From assembly GCA_963703125.1 (NCBI GenBank), contig OY969790.1, positions 2,108,001-2,172,000 on the forward strand: a stretch of DNA of 64,000 nucleotides. The letters run 5' to 3'. Of this stretch, positions 53,847 through 62,640 are shown piece after piece. How positions within the stretch are numbered: the stretch's first letter is position 1; each line of letters begins with the position of its first letter. This stretch comes from MFD04716-140 sp963703125 (lineage in GTDB: Bacteria; Bacteroidota; Bacteroidia; Flavobacteriales; Flavobacteriaceae). The position numbers and the translations under genes are program-made. The notes under the pieces are model-generated. The model ran no database searches, was not told where the DNA came from, and saw only the letters and a program-made list of their open reading frames with translations.

Positions 53847-54026
53847 TTAGGGCAAGTTTTTATTTTTCTTTCGGTCAATTATAGTTCCTATCAATCCACC
53901 TATAACTCCTGCAACAGGAATTATTGCAAGCATATTTTTAGAATTACTAAAAACAATGCTCAACATAATTCCAATGATAGCTCCTACCATTGCCATAATA
54001 ATCGTTCTTTTCTTTCCTGTTTTCAT
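53847..54026 (-). CDS. Small two-helix membrane protein
   Basis: A 59-residue frame, too short for usual cut-offs, translating as MKTGKKRTIIMAMVGAIIGI, a second hydrophobic segment (NMLAIIPVAGVIGGLIGTII) and a basic end DRKKNKNLP. Its ATG overlaps the CPBP protease stop as ATGA, so it is very likely expressed by translational coupling. The glycine-rich helices suggest a membrane-packing or partner role. Function not known. Confidence 0.6.
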   Translation of the reverse strand: MKTGKKRTIIMAMVGAIIGIMLSIVFSNSKNMLAIIPVAGVIGGLIGTIIDRKKNKNLP

Positions 54027-54562
54027 AATATTCTTTCTAGTACAGCACCTAGATTACTTAGTGCATGTAAAATTATTGCTAATACAACTGATTTTGAAAA
54101 ATGTCTCGCAAGTCCATAAAATAAACCATCAATAAAAATAATTCCTAAAGTCAATAATTCAGAGTACTGAATATGAATTGCTGAAAACAGGATTGCAGGA
54201 ATTATTATAGCTCCGATAGTTTTTAACTTACTGTTTTTAATACGCCAAAATAATAGTCCTCTAAACATTAACTCTTCCGAAATGGGAGCTAGAATGACTA
54301 TACCAATACCACGTATTAACATTTGAGGTGTTGTATATTTTTCTTTCCAAGATTCTGTAATGCTGTCTCCTAGCTGACGGTATATTAGGTCTTCTATGGC
54401 AATTAATAATAAAAATAGTCCTATCCAAAAGACTATACTTTTCCAATTAGGTATAACTATGCCTAAATCGCTTTGGTATGAAAGCTTTTTCTTCTTAGCT
54501 ACAAAAGCTAACAACCCGATTGATAGGATTGTCATAGTAATATTTAATGTCGTTACGTCCAT
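54023..54562 (-). CDS. CPBP family intramembrane metalloprotease
   Basis: A 179-residue CAAX-protease/bacteriocin-processing homologue with about six TM helices. The catalytic motifs are all present: SEELMFRG (Glu96, Glu97, Arg101), FSAIH (His130) and HALSN (His166, Asn170). Family members process prenyl proteins or toxin precursors or confer bacteriocin immunity. It shares a four-base overlap with a 59-residue membrane protein, which may be its partner. AT-rich, and the last gene of the repeat-separated block. Confidence 0.87.
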   Translation of the reverse strand: MDVTTLNITMTILSIGLLAFVAKKKKLSYQSDLGIVIPNWKSIVFWIGLFLLLIAIEDLIYRQLGDSITESWKEKYTTPQMLIRGIGIVILAPISEELMFRGLLFWRIKNSKLKTIGAIIIPAILFSAIHIQYSELLTLGIIFIDGLFYGLARHFSKSVVLAIILHALSNLGAVLERIL

Positions 54563-54773
54563 ATTTTAATTTGCCCCAACGTAGGGATATGCGCACCCAT
54601 ACGGACATACCCACTTTGCTAGTACTACTAAATTACTGTTTTTTAAAAAATGAAGATGTGTGAAAAAACGGGCAAAGAGCATTCAACAAGAAATGGATAA
54701 AACGGCTCCTTTAATTTTTCTTTTCACTTTCAATTTCTGAAATACCCAACACTTAAAAAATCAACTAGCTTGG

Positions 54774-55808
54774 TTACTTCGGTATCTGCTGACTGAGGCA
54801 ATGCAAGGTGCCAAAACCCCAAATAAGATCTATACAGTTGATCCCAATAACCTGTCTATTAGGGAAGCACTCCGCCAAAATCTGCAAAGCATTTCTATCT
54901 TGTTCGTCGTTAAAAGTGGGAACTAAAACCTTTTTGTTTAGAATAAGGAAATTGGCATAACTGGCTGGTAATGGGAGTCCGTCAAAAATGATTTTTCCCG
55001 GCATGGGCAGCTCAATGATCTTTAGAGGTTTCCCATTTTCCAAAGTGGCCTTTTTCAGCCTTTTGAGGTTTTCTTGCAGGGGTGCATGGTTTTTGTCCTT
55101 GGGGTCGTTTTCTATTACGGTCACCACGGTATCCTCATTTACAAAGCGGCATAGGTCGTCGATATGTCCGTGCGTATCATCGCCCACAATGCCATCGCCC
55201 AGCCAAATGGTATTCGTGACCCCAAAATATTCCTTGAAGATGACCTCATAATCCGTTTTTGAAAATCCGGCATTGCGCACTTGAATTTTGGTGTGCAGCA
55301 AACATTCCTCGGAGGTGATCAGGGTGCCTTTGCCATTGACCTCAAGTGCCCCGCCTTCCAAAACTACTTTTTTGCCCTTATACGTAACTTGCGTAACGGG
55401 CATGGCCAAATGCGCGGCTACCTTGGCCGGCACGAGCTTGTCCAATTGCCAATTTTTGTATTTGGCCCACCCGTTGAAATTGAAATTAAGCGCTTCCCGT
55501 TTGGTTCCTTGCTTCACGATGATGGGACCTGAATCGCGCATCCAACTGCGGTTGGTCTTTTGGATGATAAAATCAATGCTCGCCATTTTTACGGTCGCGG
55601 TTTCCAGCATACCGGAAACTTTTGATTTCAGAACTTTGTCCGCAACGATCAAAAAGACTTTTTGATCCTCGGCCACCTTTTTGATGAACTCCACAAAGGC
55701 CCATTGAATGGCACCATATTTACCGGGCCAATCATTGCCATTTGCAGGAAAACAAAGCAATACACCTTCTTGGGGTTCCCATTCGGCAGGAAATCTTCTT
55801 GAAGCCAT
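54774..55808 (-). CDS. aguA: Agmatine deiminase
   Basis: Hydrolyses agmatine to N-carbamoylputrescine and ammonia. A guanidino-modifying fold of about 344 residues: RRFPAEWEPQEGVLLCFP at the start, RSWMRDSGPI, LGDGIVGDDTHGHIDDLCRF with the catalytic His/Asp residues, and the C-terminal nucleophile Cys in GTLHCLSQQIP. I use ATG 55808, one base after the amidase stop, because residues upstream are not conserved. With the preceding gene it makes the two-step route from agmatine to putrescine. Confidence 0.93.
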   Translation of the reverse strand: MASRRFPAEWEPQEGVLLCFPANGNDWPGKYGAIQWAFVEFIKKVAEDQKVFLIVADKVLKSKVSGMLETATVKMASIDFIIQKTNRSWMRDSGPIIVKQGTKREALNFNFNGWAKYKNWQLDKLVPAKVAAHLAMPVTQVTYKGKKVVLEGGALEVNGKGTLITSEECLLHTKIQVRNAGFSKTDYEVIFKEYFGVTNTIWLGDGIVGDDTHGHIDDLCRFVNEDTVVTVIENDPKDKNHAPLQENLKRLKKATLENGKPLKIIELPMPGKIIFDGLPLPASYANFLILNKKVLVPTFNDEQDRNALQILAECFPNRQVIGINCIDLIWGFGTLHCLSQQIPK

Positions 55809-55809
55809 A

Positions 55810-56697
55810 TTATTCCAAGGCTCTTTTGGTGATATCATGGAAAGCGTCTATTCTTCGATCTCGAAAGAAAGGCCAATTTTGGCGCACGTTCTCTTGATGT
55901 GTCAAATCTACTTCGGCAATCAAGATCTCTTCCTTGTCATCGGATGCCAAGGCGAGCATTTCGCCTTGCGGACCACAAATGAAGGATTTTCCCCAGAATT
56001 CGATTCCATCCGTATTCGGAAGGTATTTTTCCAGGCCTATTCTATTGGCGGCTGCTACATAAACGCCATTGGCAACCGCATGGCCTTTCATTACGTTCAT
56101 CCAAGCGCCGTATTGGTTTTCGCCATATTTTTCTTTTTCGGAGGGATGCCATCCAATCGCCGTAGGATAGAATAGAATTTCGGCACCTTGCATGGCCGTA
56201 AGTCGCGCCGCTTCCGGGTACCATTGGTCCCAACAGATCAGCGTACCTATTTTTCCCTTTTGGGTCTGAATGGTCTTAAAGCCCAGATCCCCCGGGGTAA
56301 AATAGAATTTTTCATAAAAGTGCGGATCGTCCGGAATATGCATCTTTCGGTACAATCCCGCTTGTGAACCATCGGAATCGATGATATAGGCACTGTTATG
56401 ATAGATGCCCGGCATTCGCTTTTCAAAGAAGGGCACTATGATCGAAACATTCAACTCTTTGGCCAATGCACTAAAAGCCGTGAAAGAGATGTCCCCCAAG
56501 GGTTCGGCCAATGAAAAATTTTCGACGTCCTCGCTTTGGCAGAAATAGTGACTGCTGTACAGCTCTGGCAGGCAGATGACCGCTGCGCCAAGATGTGCCG
56601 CTTTCTTTATCCAGTCAAGGCATTTCTTGCGATTCTCTTCTGCCTTGTTGTTCAGATTGAGTTGCAGAACGGCAACTTTGTAGGCTTTTTTTCCCAT
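55810..56697 (-). CDS. aguB: N-carbamoylputrescine amidase
   Basis: Nitrilase-superfamily amidohydrolase of 295 residues converting N-carbamoylputrescine to putrescine, CO2 and ammonia. The Glu-Lys-Cys triad is visible: Glu in VICLPELYSSHYF, Lys in YRKMHIPDDP and Cys in TLICWDQWYPEAAR. The LFYPTAIGWHP segment is specific to this enzyme group. It is cotranscribed with aguA, which starts one base after its stop. Confidence 0.94.
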   Translation of the reverse strand: MGKKAYKVAVLQLNLNNKAEENRKKCLDWIKKAAHLGAAVICLPELYSSHYFCQSEDVENFSLAEPLGDISFTAFSALAKELNVSIIVPFFEKRMPGIYHNSAYIIDSDGSQAGLYRKMHIPDDPHFYEKFYFTPGDLGFKTIQTQKGKIGTLICWDQWYPEAARLTAMQGAEILFYPTAIGWHPSEKEKYGENQYGAWMNVMKGHAVANGVYVAAANRIGLEKYLPNTDGIEFWGKSFICGPQGEMLALASDDKEEILIAEVDLTHQENVRQNWPFFRDRRIDAFHDITKRALE

Positions 56698-56826
56698 ATC
56701 GAAAAGGACTTTTTAATGCCCCCAAATATATCGAATTATAATTTTAGGGGTTGGAAAAAATGAACCTCCAATTTCTATTGGTATTGGCTGTATAATGTCG
56801 AGGTAATAGGAGTTTTGCCAAAGAAG

Positions 56827-57487
56827 TTAATCCTCCTTGGTAATGATCAAGGTAGCCTTTGATCCGGCGGAAAGCAACCATTTGTTGGAATATATCAATT
56901 GGCCTTGGTCATCGTATACATCAACTTGGGCAGTGTTGGGACTTGAGGAACCCTCGTTCAAAGCCTCAAAATCCAACCGGTTGAAACCTTTTTCGAGATC
57001 TAGGTTTATACCTTTAAAAGCACCTGTCAGCAGCACATTGGCGTCAATGATTTTGTCGTTCAGATAAATTTTGACCCTGTCACCATCCACATATTCGTGA
57101 TCGCGGCAAACAATTCCTACAAATTTGCCGTTGTTTTTGATATCGCCCATATACATATCGCCAAACCGTTGGGAGGTACCGCCCTCTTTTTCATAGTTCC
57201 CGACCTTCGGGTCTATTTTCATTCCGTAACCTGCTTGTACCAATTCCCGGTTCCGGGAGCATTTTTACAGGGGTTTTTGTAAGGGAATCCTTGATGCTGA
57301 TTTCGGGTTTGTTATCAATGACCGAGGGTATTTTTAACGCCGTACCTTGATCTGTGTTTCCTGCAGGGTCCAATTTATTGGCCGCATCTATTTTTAAAGG
57401 TTGCTGTACGGGAATATCGGATTGGCCAAATCCCTTGACCATCAACAATATGGATAGAACGAGTAGTGCGAAGTATTTCTTGTTCAT
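56827..57487 (-). CDS. Secreted hypothetical protein, frame broken by a C-run indel
   Basis: Two frames together form one exported protein of about 220 residues. The first (from ATG 57487) encodes a signal peptide (MNKKYFALLVLSILLMVKGFGQ) and a Pro/Lys-rich linker to residue about 82. The second (57243 to 56827) continues ELVQAGYGMKIDPKVGNYEKEG, then YMGDIKNNGKFVGIVCRDHEYVDGD and GIVC-type beta-sandwich strands (FKGINLDLEKGFNRLDFEALNEGSSSPNTAQVDVYDDQG). Removing one C from CCC at 57246-57248 makes a continuous frame. Related secreted proteins are common in flavobacteria, function unknown. A sequencing error is the simplest explanation. Confidence 0.6.
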
Positions 57488-57690
57488 TTTTAATAAATAA
57501 ACTACCTCGGGGCAGGCCCGGGAGACATTTTGAAAAAACAGATCTTTACCATTTTGAAACAAGCTTCGGGGCATTAAACCCGCCGGGGTGAATAAACTTC
57601 GTTAAAGATAGCAATTACCCTGCCATAGGGTTTTAAAGGGAAGTTAAAATCGATGATCTGATGTAAAAATCAAACTTTTAGGATTGTCTT

Positions 57691-58803
57691 TTAAATGTTT
57701 ATGCGCTGATTGCGAGCGGCAACTTTCCACGAATTTATAATTTTCCCTTCTGCCACCACTTGCAGCGAATCATATTTGGCGACCGTTGGGCATATATGCA
57801 CAGGTATGGCATAGCAAATATCGCCCACATTATAATTTTCCCATTGATCACACTCCAATACCAGATGCTCTTCACTTTGGCCAATTTGCTTTGTCCCCTC
57901 CATTCCGAGGAATTGTACCCGTGGAAAGGGCATTTCCGGAGCAATTGACTTATGCCCTAGATCTAGACAAAGGATATTCTTTTTTGGTTTGCTGATGATT
58001 CTGGTTAGAAGGACAGCCGCAGGAATAAAATCGGATTCCGAAAATAATTGGCCATAACCTGCATCCCATAACAACGTAGTTCCCGGACTGGCCTCTATTC
58101 CCGTTCGATGGGAATGAAAAGGAAAAGTGGTAGAACCACCTGCCACTATTTGTATGTTCCTAATACCCTTAGCTTCAAGATGCTTTTTGAGTTCAACCAC
58201 AAGTTCAAATGCTTTGGCACATTCTTTTTTTCGTTCCTTGAAATCGGTATTTCTGAGGTGGCCGTCATACGCATGTAATCCCATTGCCTCAATATTTGGG
58301 TTGTTGGCCATTGAGACATATAGTGTTAGTGCATCTTTATCCGGAACAATTCCGGTTCTGTTCATGCCCGTATTCAAATCAAGCCAAAGAGACACCTTAC
58401 TATTTCTGCTATGGGCCGCATTGGAAATGGCATCAAGAATCAATGGGCTATCGATCAAAGCAGAGAATTTAGAATCTGGATAGGTACCCATTAATTTTAA
58501 AAAACGTTCAATATTGGCTCCCACCGGTTGCATGGCCAAAAGTATATCTGGTGCCTTACATTGGGCCAAAAGTTCGGCCTCGGCGATTGTTGCGCATTTG
58601 TATTTTGAAATACCCGCATCCTTCTGCATCTTTATAATTTCGGCTGTTTTGTGCGTCTTCACGTGAGGTCTCAAATTGGAGGGGCCGTTAGACATACGTA
58701 CCATAGTCTCTATATTCCGTTGAATCCGATCAGGGTATACCAAAAGTGAAGGCGTAATTACACTTTCTGTATTTGTAACCTTATACCATTCCAGTTGTCC
58801 CAT
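57691..58803 (-). CDS. D-threonine aldolase/D-serine dehydratase-like PLP enzyme
   Basis: A fold-type III PLP enzyme of about 370 residues (alanine-racemase-like N-domain, DSD1 C-domain). The Schiff-base Lys lies in RPHVKTHKTAEI. Metal-binding candidates are near the C-terminus in YAIPVHICPTV (His, Cys). Such enzymes cleave D-threonine or deaminate D-serine. I prefer ATG 58803 (MGQLEWYKV), which leaves eleven bases after the RidA stop; the other start overlaps that gene. RidA upstream would deal with reactive enamine products. Confidence 0.85.
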   Translation of the reverse strand: MGQLEWYKVTNTESVITPSLLVYPDRIQRNIETMVRMSNGPSNLRPHVKTHKTAEIIKMQKDAGISKYKCATIAEAELLAQCKAPDILLAMQPVGANIERFLKLMGTYPDSKFSALIDSPLILDAISNAAHSRNSKVSLWLDLNTGMNRTGIVPDKDALTLYVSMANNPNIEAMGLHAYDGHLRNTDFKERKKECAKAFELVVELKKHLEAKGIRNIQIVAGGSTTFPFHSHRTGIEASPGTTLLWDAGYGQLFSESDFIPAAVLLTRIISKPKKNILCLDLGHKSIAPEMPFPRVQFLGMEGTKQIGQSEEHLVLECDQWENYNVGDICYAIPVHICPTVAKYDSLQVVAEGKIINSWKVAARNQRINI

Positions 58804-58813
58804 TAAGTTCTCT

Positions 58814-59278
58814 TTAATGAAGTTCAAATAGGGCCTCAACTTCTACGGGAATATTCCCAGGAAGTATCATCCCAACAGCACTACGCACACCGACTCCGTT
58901 GTCAGGACCGAAAATTTCTGCCATTAGTTCACTAAAACCGTTTATGACCAGGGGCTGTTGACCAAAATCGGGGGTAGAATTGACCATGCCCAATGTTTTG
59001 ATGATCCTCTTTATTTGGTCAATACTTCCAAAATGGGTTTCAATGGTTGATAACATGGTGAGGGCTACCTGGCGGGCCCCTGATTTGGCCTGTTCAAGGG
59101 TTAAATCGTATCCGGCCCTACCGACCATAAGCGTCCCGTCGGTGTTCATGGGTCCTTGGCCCGATACATAAAGAAATTTATCCACCACTAAAACTGGTTT
59201 GTATAATCCCGCCGGTGGTGGTGCAGGAGGTAAAACCAAGCCCAGTTCTTTGATTCTTTCTGAAGGCAAACTGCTCAT
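58814..59278 (-). CDS. RidA family enamine/imine deaminase
   Basis: A 154-residue member of the RidA/YjgF family, larger than the standard 125 residues by an N-terminal extension (MSSLPSERIKELGLVLPPAPPPAGLYKP). It has LYVSGQGPMNTDG and the signature GVGVRSAVGM with the Arg that binds the carboxylate of substrates. It hydrolyses reactive 2-aminoacrylate-type intermediates released by PLP enzymes, which fits its place just upstream of the D-amino-acid PLP enzyme. Confidence 0.88.
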   Translation of the reverse strand: MSSLPSERIKELGLVLPPAPPPAGLYKPVLVVDKFLYVSGQGPMNTDGTLMVGRAGYDLTLEQAKSGARQVALTMLSTIETHFGSIDQIKRIIKTLGMVNSTPDFGQQPLVINGFSELMAEIFGPDNGVGVRSAVGMILPGNIPVEVEALFELH

Positions 59279-59410
59279 TTTTTAATTTTTAGGATGATAA
59301 TGGTCAACGATGCCATAAATATAACATGATTTAGGAATATTCAATTCATGTTACAATGAGTTGGTCATAATTTGATGGACTTGGTTTTTGCCATGCCGAA
59401 TACCAAATGA

Positions 59411-59437
59411 AAAAGGCCTTGATAAGAGGCCTTTTAA
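59411..59437 (-). terminator. Terminator of the aquaporin gene
   Basis: On the minus strand, AAAAGGCCT-CTTATC-AAGGCCTTTTT-type hairpin with a T5 tail, just 13 bases beyond the aquaporin stop. Confidence 0.8.
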
Positions 59438-59449
59438 ATAACGTAATGA

Positions 59450-60139
59450 TTATTTTTTTTCAGGGGAAAGATATTTATAAAGCAGTCCCGCAAGAAGCGC
59501 ACCAATGATGGGTGCCACCCAAAAAAGCCATAATTGATCAATTGCCCAGTCGCCCACAAATAAAGCCTGGCTAGTACTTCGCGCAGGGTTGACCGATGTA
59601 TTCGTAACGGGGATGCTTATTAGATGAATTAGGGTCAAACAAAGGCCAATGGCCAAACCTGCCAAATATTTAGGGGCTTTGGAATGGGTAGCGCCCAGTA
59701 TTACAAATAGAAAGATGAAGGTCATTACAATTTCGGTGACCAAGGCCGAGGTCATTCCATAGCCCCCGGGTGAATGCGCGCCATATCCGTTGGCGGCAAA
59801 ACCACCGATTCCTTCAAATCCAGACTTTCCCGTAACAATAAGATAGAGAATTCCGGCGCCGGCAATACCGCCCAATACCTGCGAAATGATATAAGGTATC
59901 AAATCTTTTGCATCGAACCGCCCACCAATCCATAGTCCAATGGATACGGCGGGATTCAGATGGCAACCTGAAATATGGCCAATGGCATAGGCCATGGTCA
60001 CCACGGTGAGGCCAAAGGCAAGTGCAACGCCTGTAAAACCGATTCCCACCTCAGGAAACCCGGCTGCAATGACGGCACTTCCGCAACCCCCTAGGACCAA
60101 CCAAAGGGTGCCAATAAATTCTGCTACTAGTTTTTTCAT
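59450..60139 (-). CDS. aqpZ: Aquaporin Z-like water channel
   Basis: A 229-residue MIP-family channel with six TM helices. The two half-helix NPA motifs are HLNPAVS and SVNPARS; the selectivity-filter residues around them (H in GHISGCHLNPAVS, R in NPARS) favour water over glycerol. FIGTLWLVLGGCGSAVIAA at the N-terminus is characteristic of AqpZ. It is monocistronic with a terminator directly downstream. Divergent from an aminotransferase-like gene. Confidence 0.94.
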   Translation of the reverse strand: MKKLVAEFIGTLWLVLGGCGSAVIAAGFPEVGIGFTGVALAFGLTVVTMAYAIGHISGCHLNPAVSIGLWIGGRFDAKDLIPYIISQVLGGIAGAGILYLIVTGKSGFEGIGGFAANGYGAHSPGGYGMTSALVTEIVMTFIFLFVILGATHSKAPKYLAGLAIGLCLTLIHLISIPVTNTSVNPARSTSQALFVGDWAIDQLWLFWVAPIIGALLAGLLYKYLSPEKK

Positions 60140-60299
60140 GTTGATTTATTTAGTTAATGATTAAAAGTTAGTGTAGTGCCAATTTAACAAAATATTTAGA
60201 AAATTTATTTGAAATCGCCAAAATAATCATGTGTTCGATTTTAATGTATCAATTTTTTCACGGTCTTTTCCTAACTTGTTGAAAATAAATCTATAAGAA

Positions 60300-61562
60300 A
60301 TGGAGAAAAGAGAGTTTATAAAGAGACTTGGGCAAGTTGCGATCGCCGCACCCTTTGTTTCAATGGACTTAAATGCTCAAGAAAGCGAGCCTATAAAAAC
60401 GTATCAATTTGAAAATGAAAGTGATTTTTGGGAGCGTATTCGCGAGGACTACCTCCTTAAGCCAGATTATATAAATTTAGAAAACGGCTATTACAATTTC
60501 ATTCCCGAACCTACTTTGAACAAGTTTCTTGAACATGTTAAAATGGTCAATTATGAGGCTTCCTATTACATGCGTACCGTTCAATGGGACAATAAAAGAA
60601 AAGTTGCCGATAGATTGGCCAATCTGGTAAACTGCAATCCTGAAGAACTTGTCATAACACGTAATGCCACAGAGTCCTTGGATTTGGTTATTGGCGGATT
60701 TCCTTGGAAAGAAGGTGACGAGGCCATTTTTGCACAGCAGGATTATGGTGCCATGCAGGAACACTTTAAACTGATGGCCAAAAAATACGGTATGGTCAAT
60801 AAGGTAATCTCAATTCCGAACCACCCAAAGACCGATGAAGAAATAGTGTCCCTTTATGAGGCGGAGATTACCCCAAATACCAAATTGATTATGGTCTGCC
60901 ATATGGTAAATATCACGGGACATATCCTCCCCATTCAAAAAATTTGTGATATGGCACATAAACATGGGGTCGAGGTACTTGTAGATGGTGCCCATTGTGT
61001 TGGCCATATTGATGTGAATATCAAAGAGCTTAACTGTGATTATTACGGGTCAAGTCTTCACAAGTGGTTGAGCACACCTTTGGGTGCCGGACTTTTATTC
61101 GTAAAAAAGGACAAAATTTCAAAAACTTGGCCCCTGTTGGCAGAGCATGATAGGGAAACAGATGAGATTAGTAGGCTAAACCACACGGGAACGCATCCGG
61201 TACATACTGATCTGGCCATTAACGATGCATTGGATTATTTGGAAATGATAGGTTTGGAGCGTAAAGAAAAAAGACTGCGTTTTATACAAAGATATTGGAG
61301 CGATCAATTGCGCGATGTCAAAAACATAGTCCTCAATACGCCCATTGAGGAGCACAAAAGTTGTGGCATAGCCAACGTGGGTCTTAAGAATATGAAACCT
61401 GGGGCGCTCGCTAAAACATTGATGGATGAATTTAAAATATTTACTGTTGCTATTGATTACGCCAATGTTCAAGGATGTAGAATTACCCCGAATGTTTATA
61501 CTACCACAGAAGAATTGGATTATTTTATAGGATCAATGAAAACATTGGCGGCTAGGACTTAA
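60300..61562 (+). CDS. Class V aminotransferase-fold PLP enzyme, exported leader
   Basis: A 420-residue protein related to isopenicillin-N epimerase and cysteine desulfurases. The PLP Lys sits in YGSSLHKWLSTPLGAG, with VLVDGAHCVGHIDVN before it and TRNATESLDLVIGG earlier for phosphate binding. A leader-like N-terminus (MEKREFIKRLGQVAIAAPFVSMDLNAQ) resembles a Tat or lipoprotein-free signal but has only RE/KR, not a clean twin Arg; export is uncertain. Substrate not known. There is no adjacent pathway gene. Confidence 0.85.
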   Translation: MEKREFIKRLGQVAIAAPFVSMDLNAQESEPIKTYQFENESDFWERIREDYLLKPDYINLENGYYNFIPEPTLNKFLEHVKMVNYEASYYMRTVQWDNKRKVADRLANLVNCNPEELVITRNATESLDLVIGGFPWKEGDEAIFAQQDYGAMQEHFKLMAKKYGMVNKVISIPNHPKTDEEIVSLYEAEITPNTKLIMVCHMVNITGHILPIQKICDMAHKHGVEVLVDGAHCVGHIDVNIKELNCDYYGSSLHKWLSTPLGAGLLFVKKDKISKTWPLLAEHDRETDEISRLNHTGTHPVHTDLAINDALDYLEMIGLERKEKRLRFIQRYWSDQLRDVKNIVLNTPIEEHKSCGIANVGLKNMKPGALAKTLMDEFKIFTVAIDYANVQGCRITPNVYTTTEELDYFIGSMKTLAART

Positions 61563-61613
61563 TATAGAATTATAAGTTTCTTTGGGTTCTATTGATCATT
61601 AAATAAAGGTGAA

Positions 61614-62510
61614 TTACTTGTGCCGATATTCTATTAATTTCTGAGGCCCCTCGAGCAGAACGCGTACTACTCTTAACGTACCGTCCTCAGTGGTTGAGAT
61701 TTGCCATTTTATAAGGGATATTTTTCCATTTTCGATTTCTATTCCGGTAATAGACCTTGGGTGTACACAACTACCATCGTTGAAAAAAGGAATGTCGCCC
61801 GGTTCGGGAAATCGAGGTCGGTGCGTATGTCCTACAATGGTTATCAACAGATTGTTCTGTAAGATCCATTTTTTGATTCTACGCTCAATTTTGATCAGCT
61901 CCTTATAATTTTTGGCGGGACTCGTGGGGTCGGCAATGCCCCAAACCTGTAGCGGTTTCCATAAAACCCGAACCAAAAATCTACTCCATCTCCAAAAGGT
62001 GTAGTTCCACCAATCCGCTTGGTGGCCATGGGTCAAAAATATTTCTTGATGGGTTTCCGAATGTTTTAAAACCACCCCTTCGTGATAATTGATTCCTTCA
62101 AAAAGCTCTTTGTCGGTACCATCTATGGGTTCAAAGTAACTTGAGAGATTTTTTTTAACATATTCGGGATCTTTGTAGACCATATCATGGTTTCCCCAAA
62201 GCATATGCAATCGGTTGTTCAAATGAAATAATCGTATGAGACCAAAAACATCTTTATGGGCCTCAAATATTGATTCAAAATTTATGTTCTCCCATAGTTC
62301 GTCCCCATCACCTATTTCACAATAATCGAAACCCTCATTATAGTAGTGTTTCAGTGCATGAAAATAGATGTTCCTATTATTTGCAAAATCATCTGCGAAA
62401 CTATTATCGCCCCTGTGGCAGTCACTGAACAATATGAATTTGGAAGAATCATCAAAAGGCACAATTTTGGCATTTTCATAGGCCCTTGTCAAACGGAAGT
62501 GAGCGTACAT
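61614..62510 (-). CDS. Calcineurin-like metallophosphoesterase
   Basis: A 298-residue phosphoesterase with the full five-block motif: LFSDCHRGDN, EIGDGDELWE, LWGNHDMV, LTHGHQADWW and VGHTHRPRFPE. These provide two divalent metals. Nothing in the sequence identifies its substrate; lipid or nucleotide phosphoesters are possible (for example UDP-diacylglucosamine hydrolase-like reactions). The gene is convergent with the preceding aminotransferase-like gene. Confidence 0.88.
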   Translation of the reverse strand: MYAHFRLTRAYENAKIVPFDDSSKFILFSDCHRGDNSFADDFANNRNIYFHALKHYYNEGFDYCEIGDGDELWENINFESIFEAHKDVFGLIRLFHLNNRLHMLWGNHDMVYKDPEYVKKNLSSYFEPIDGTDKELFEGINYHEGVVLKHSETHQEIFLTHGHQADWWNYTFWRWSRFLVRVLWKPLQVWGIADPTSPAKNYKELIKIERRIKKWILQNNLLITIVGHTHRPRFPEPGDIPFFNDGSCVHPRSITGIEIENGKISLIKWQISTTEDGTLRVVRVLLEGPQKLIEYRHK

Positions 62511-62640
62511 TCAATAATTTTTATAAATATCCAAAAAAGCTAGCTAACTACGATATATATACCCCATTAAAGATTGCCTAATTTTTGTAATTTTACAGGT
62601 GCTTCATGGACTAAAATACACACATTAACAAGGGTAGGTT

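Noticed and set aside
52875..54562. A complete Pycsar or other two-gene defence system (cyclase plus effector)
   Set aside because: The cyclase-fold gene is separated from the next genes by repeat copy 4, the neighbours are not known Pycsar effectors, and the cyclase motif is incomplete by eye.
60300..60380. Clear Tat signal peptide on the class V aminotransferase-like protein
   Set aside because: The consensus twin arginine is missing (KREFIKRLG); export remains undecided.
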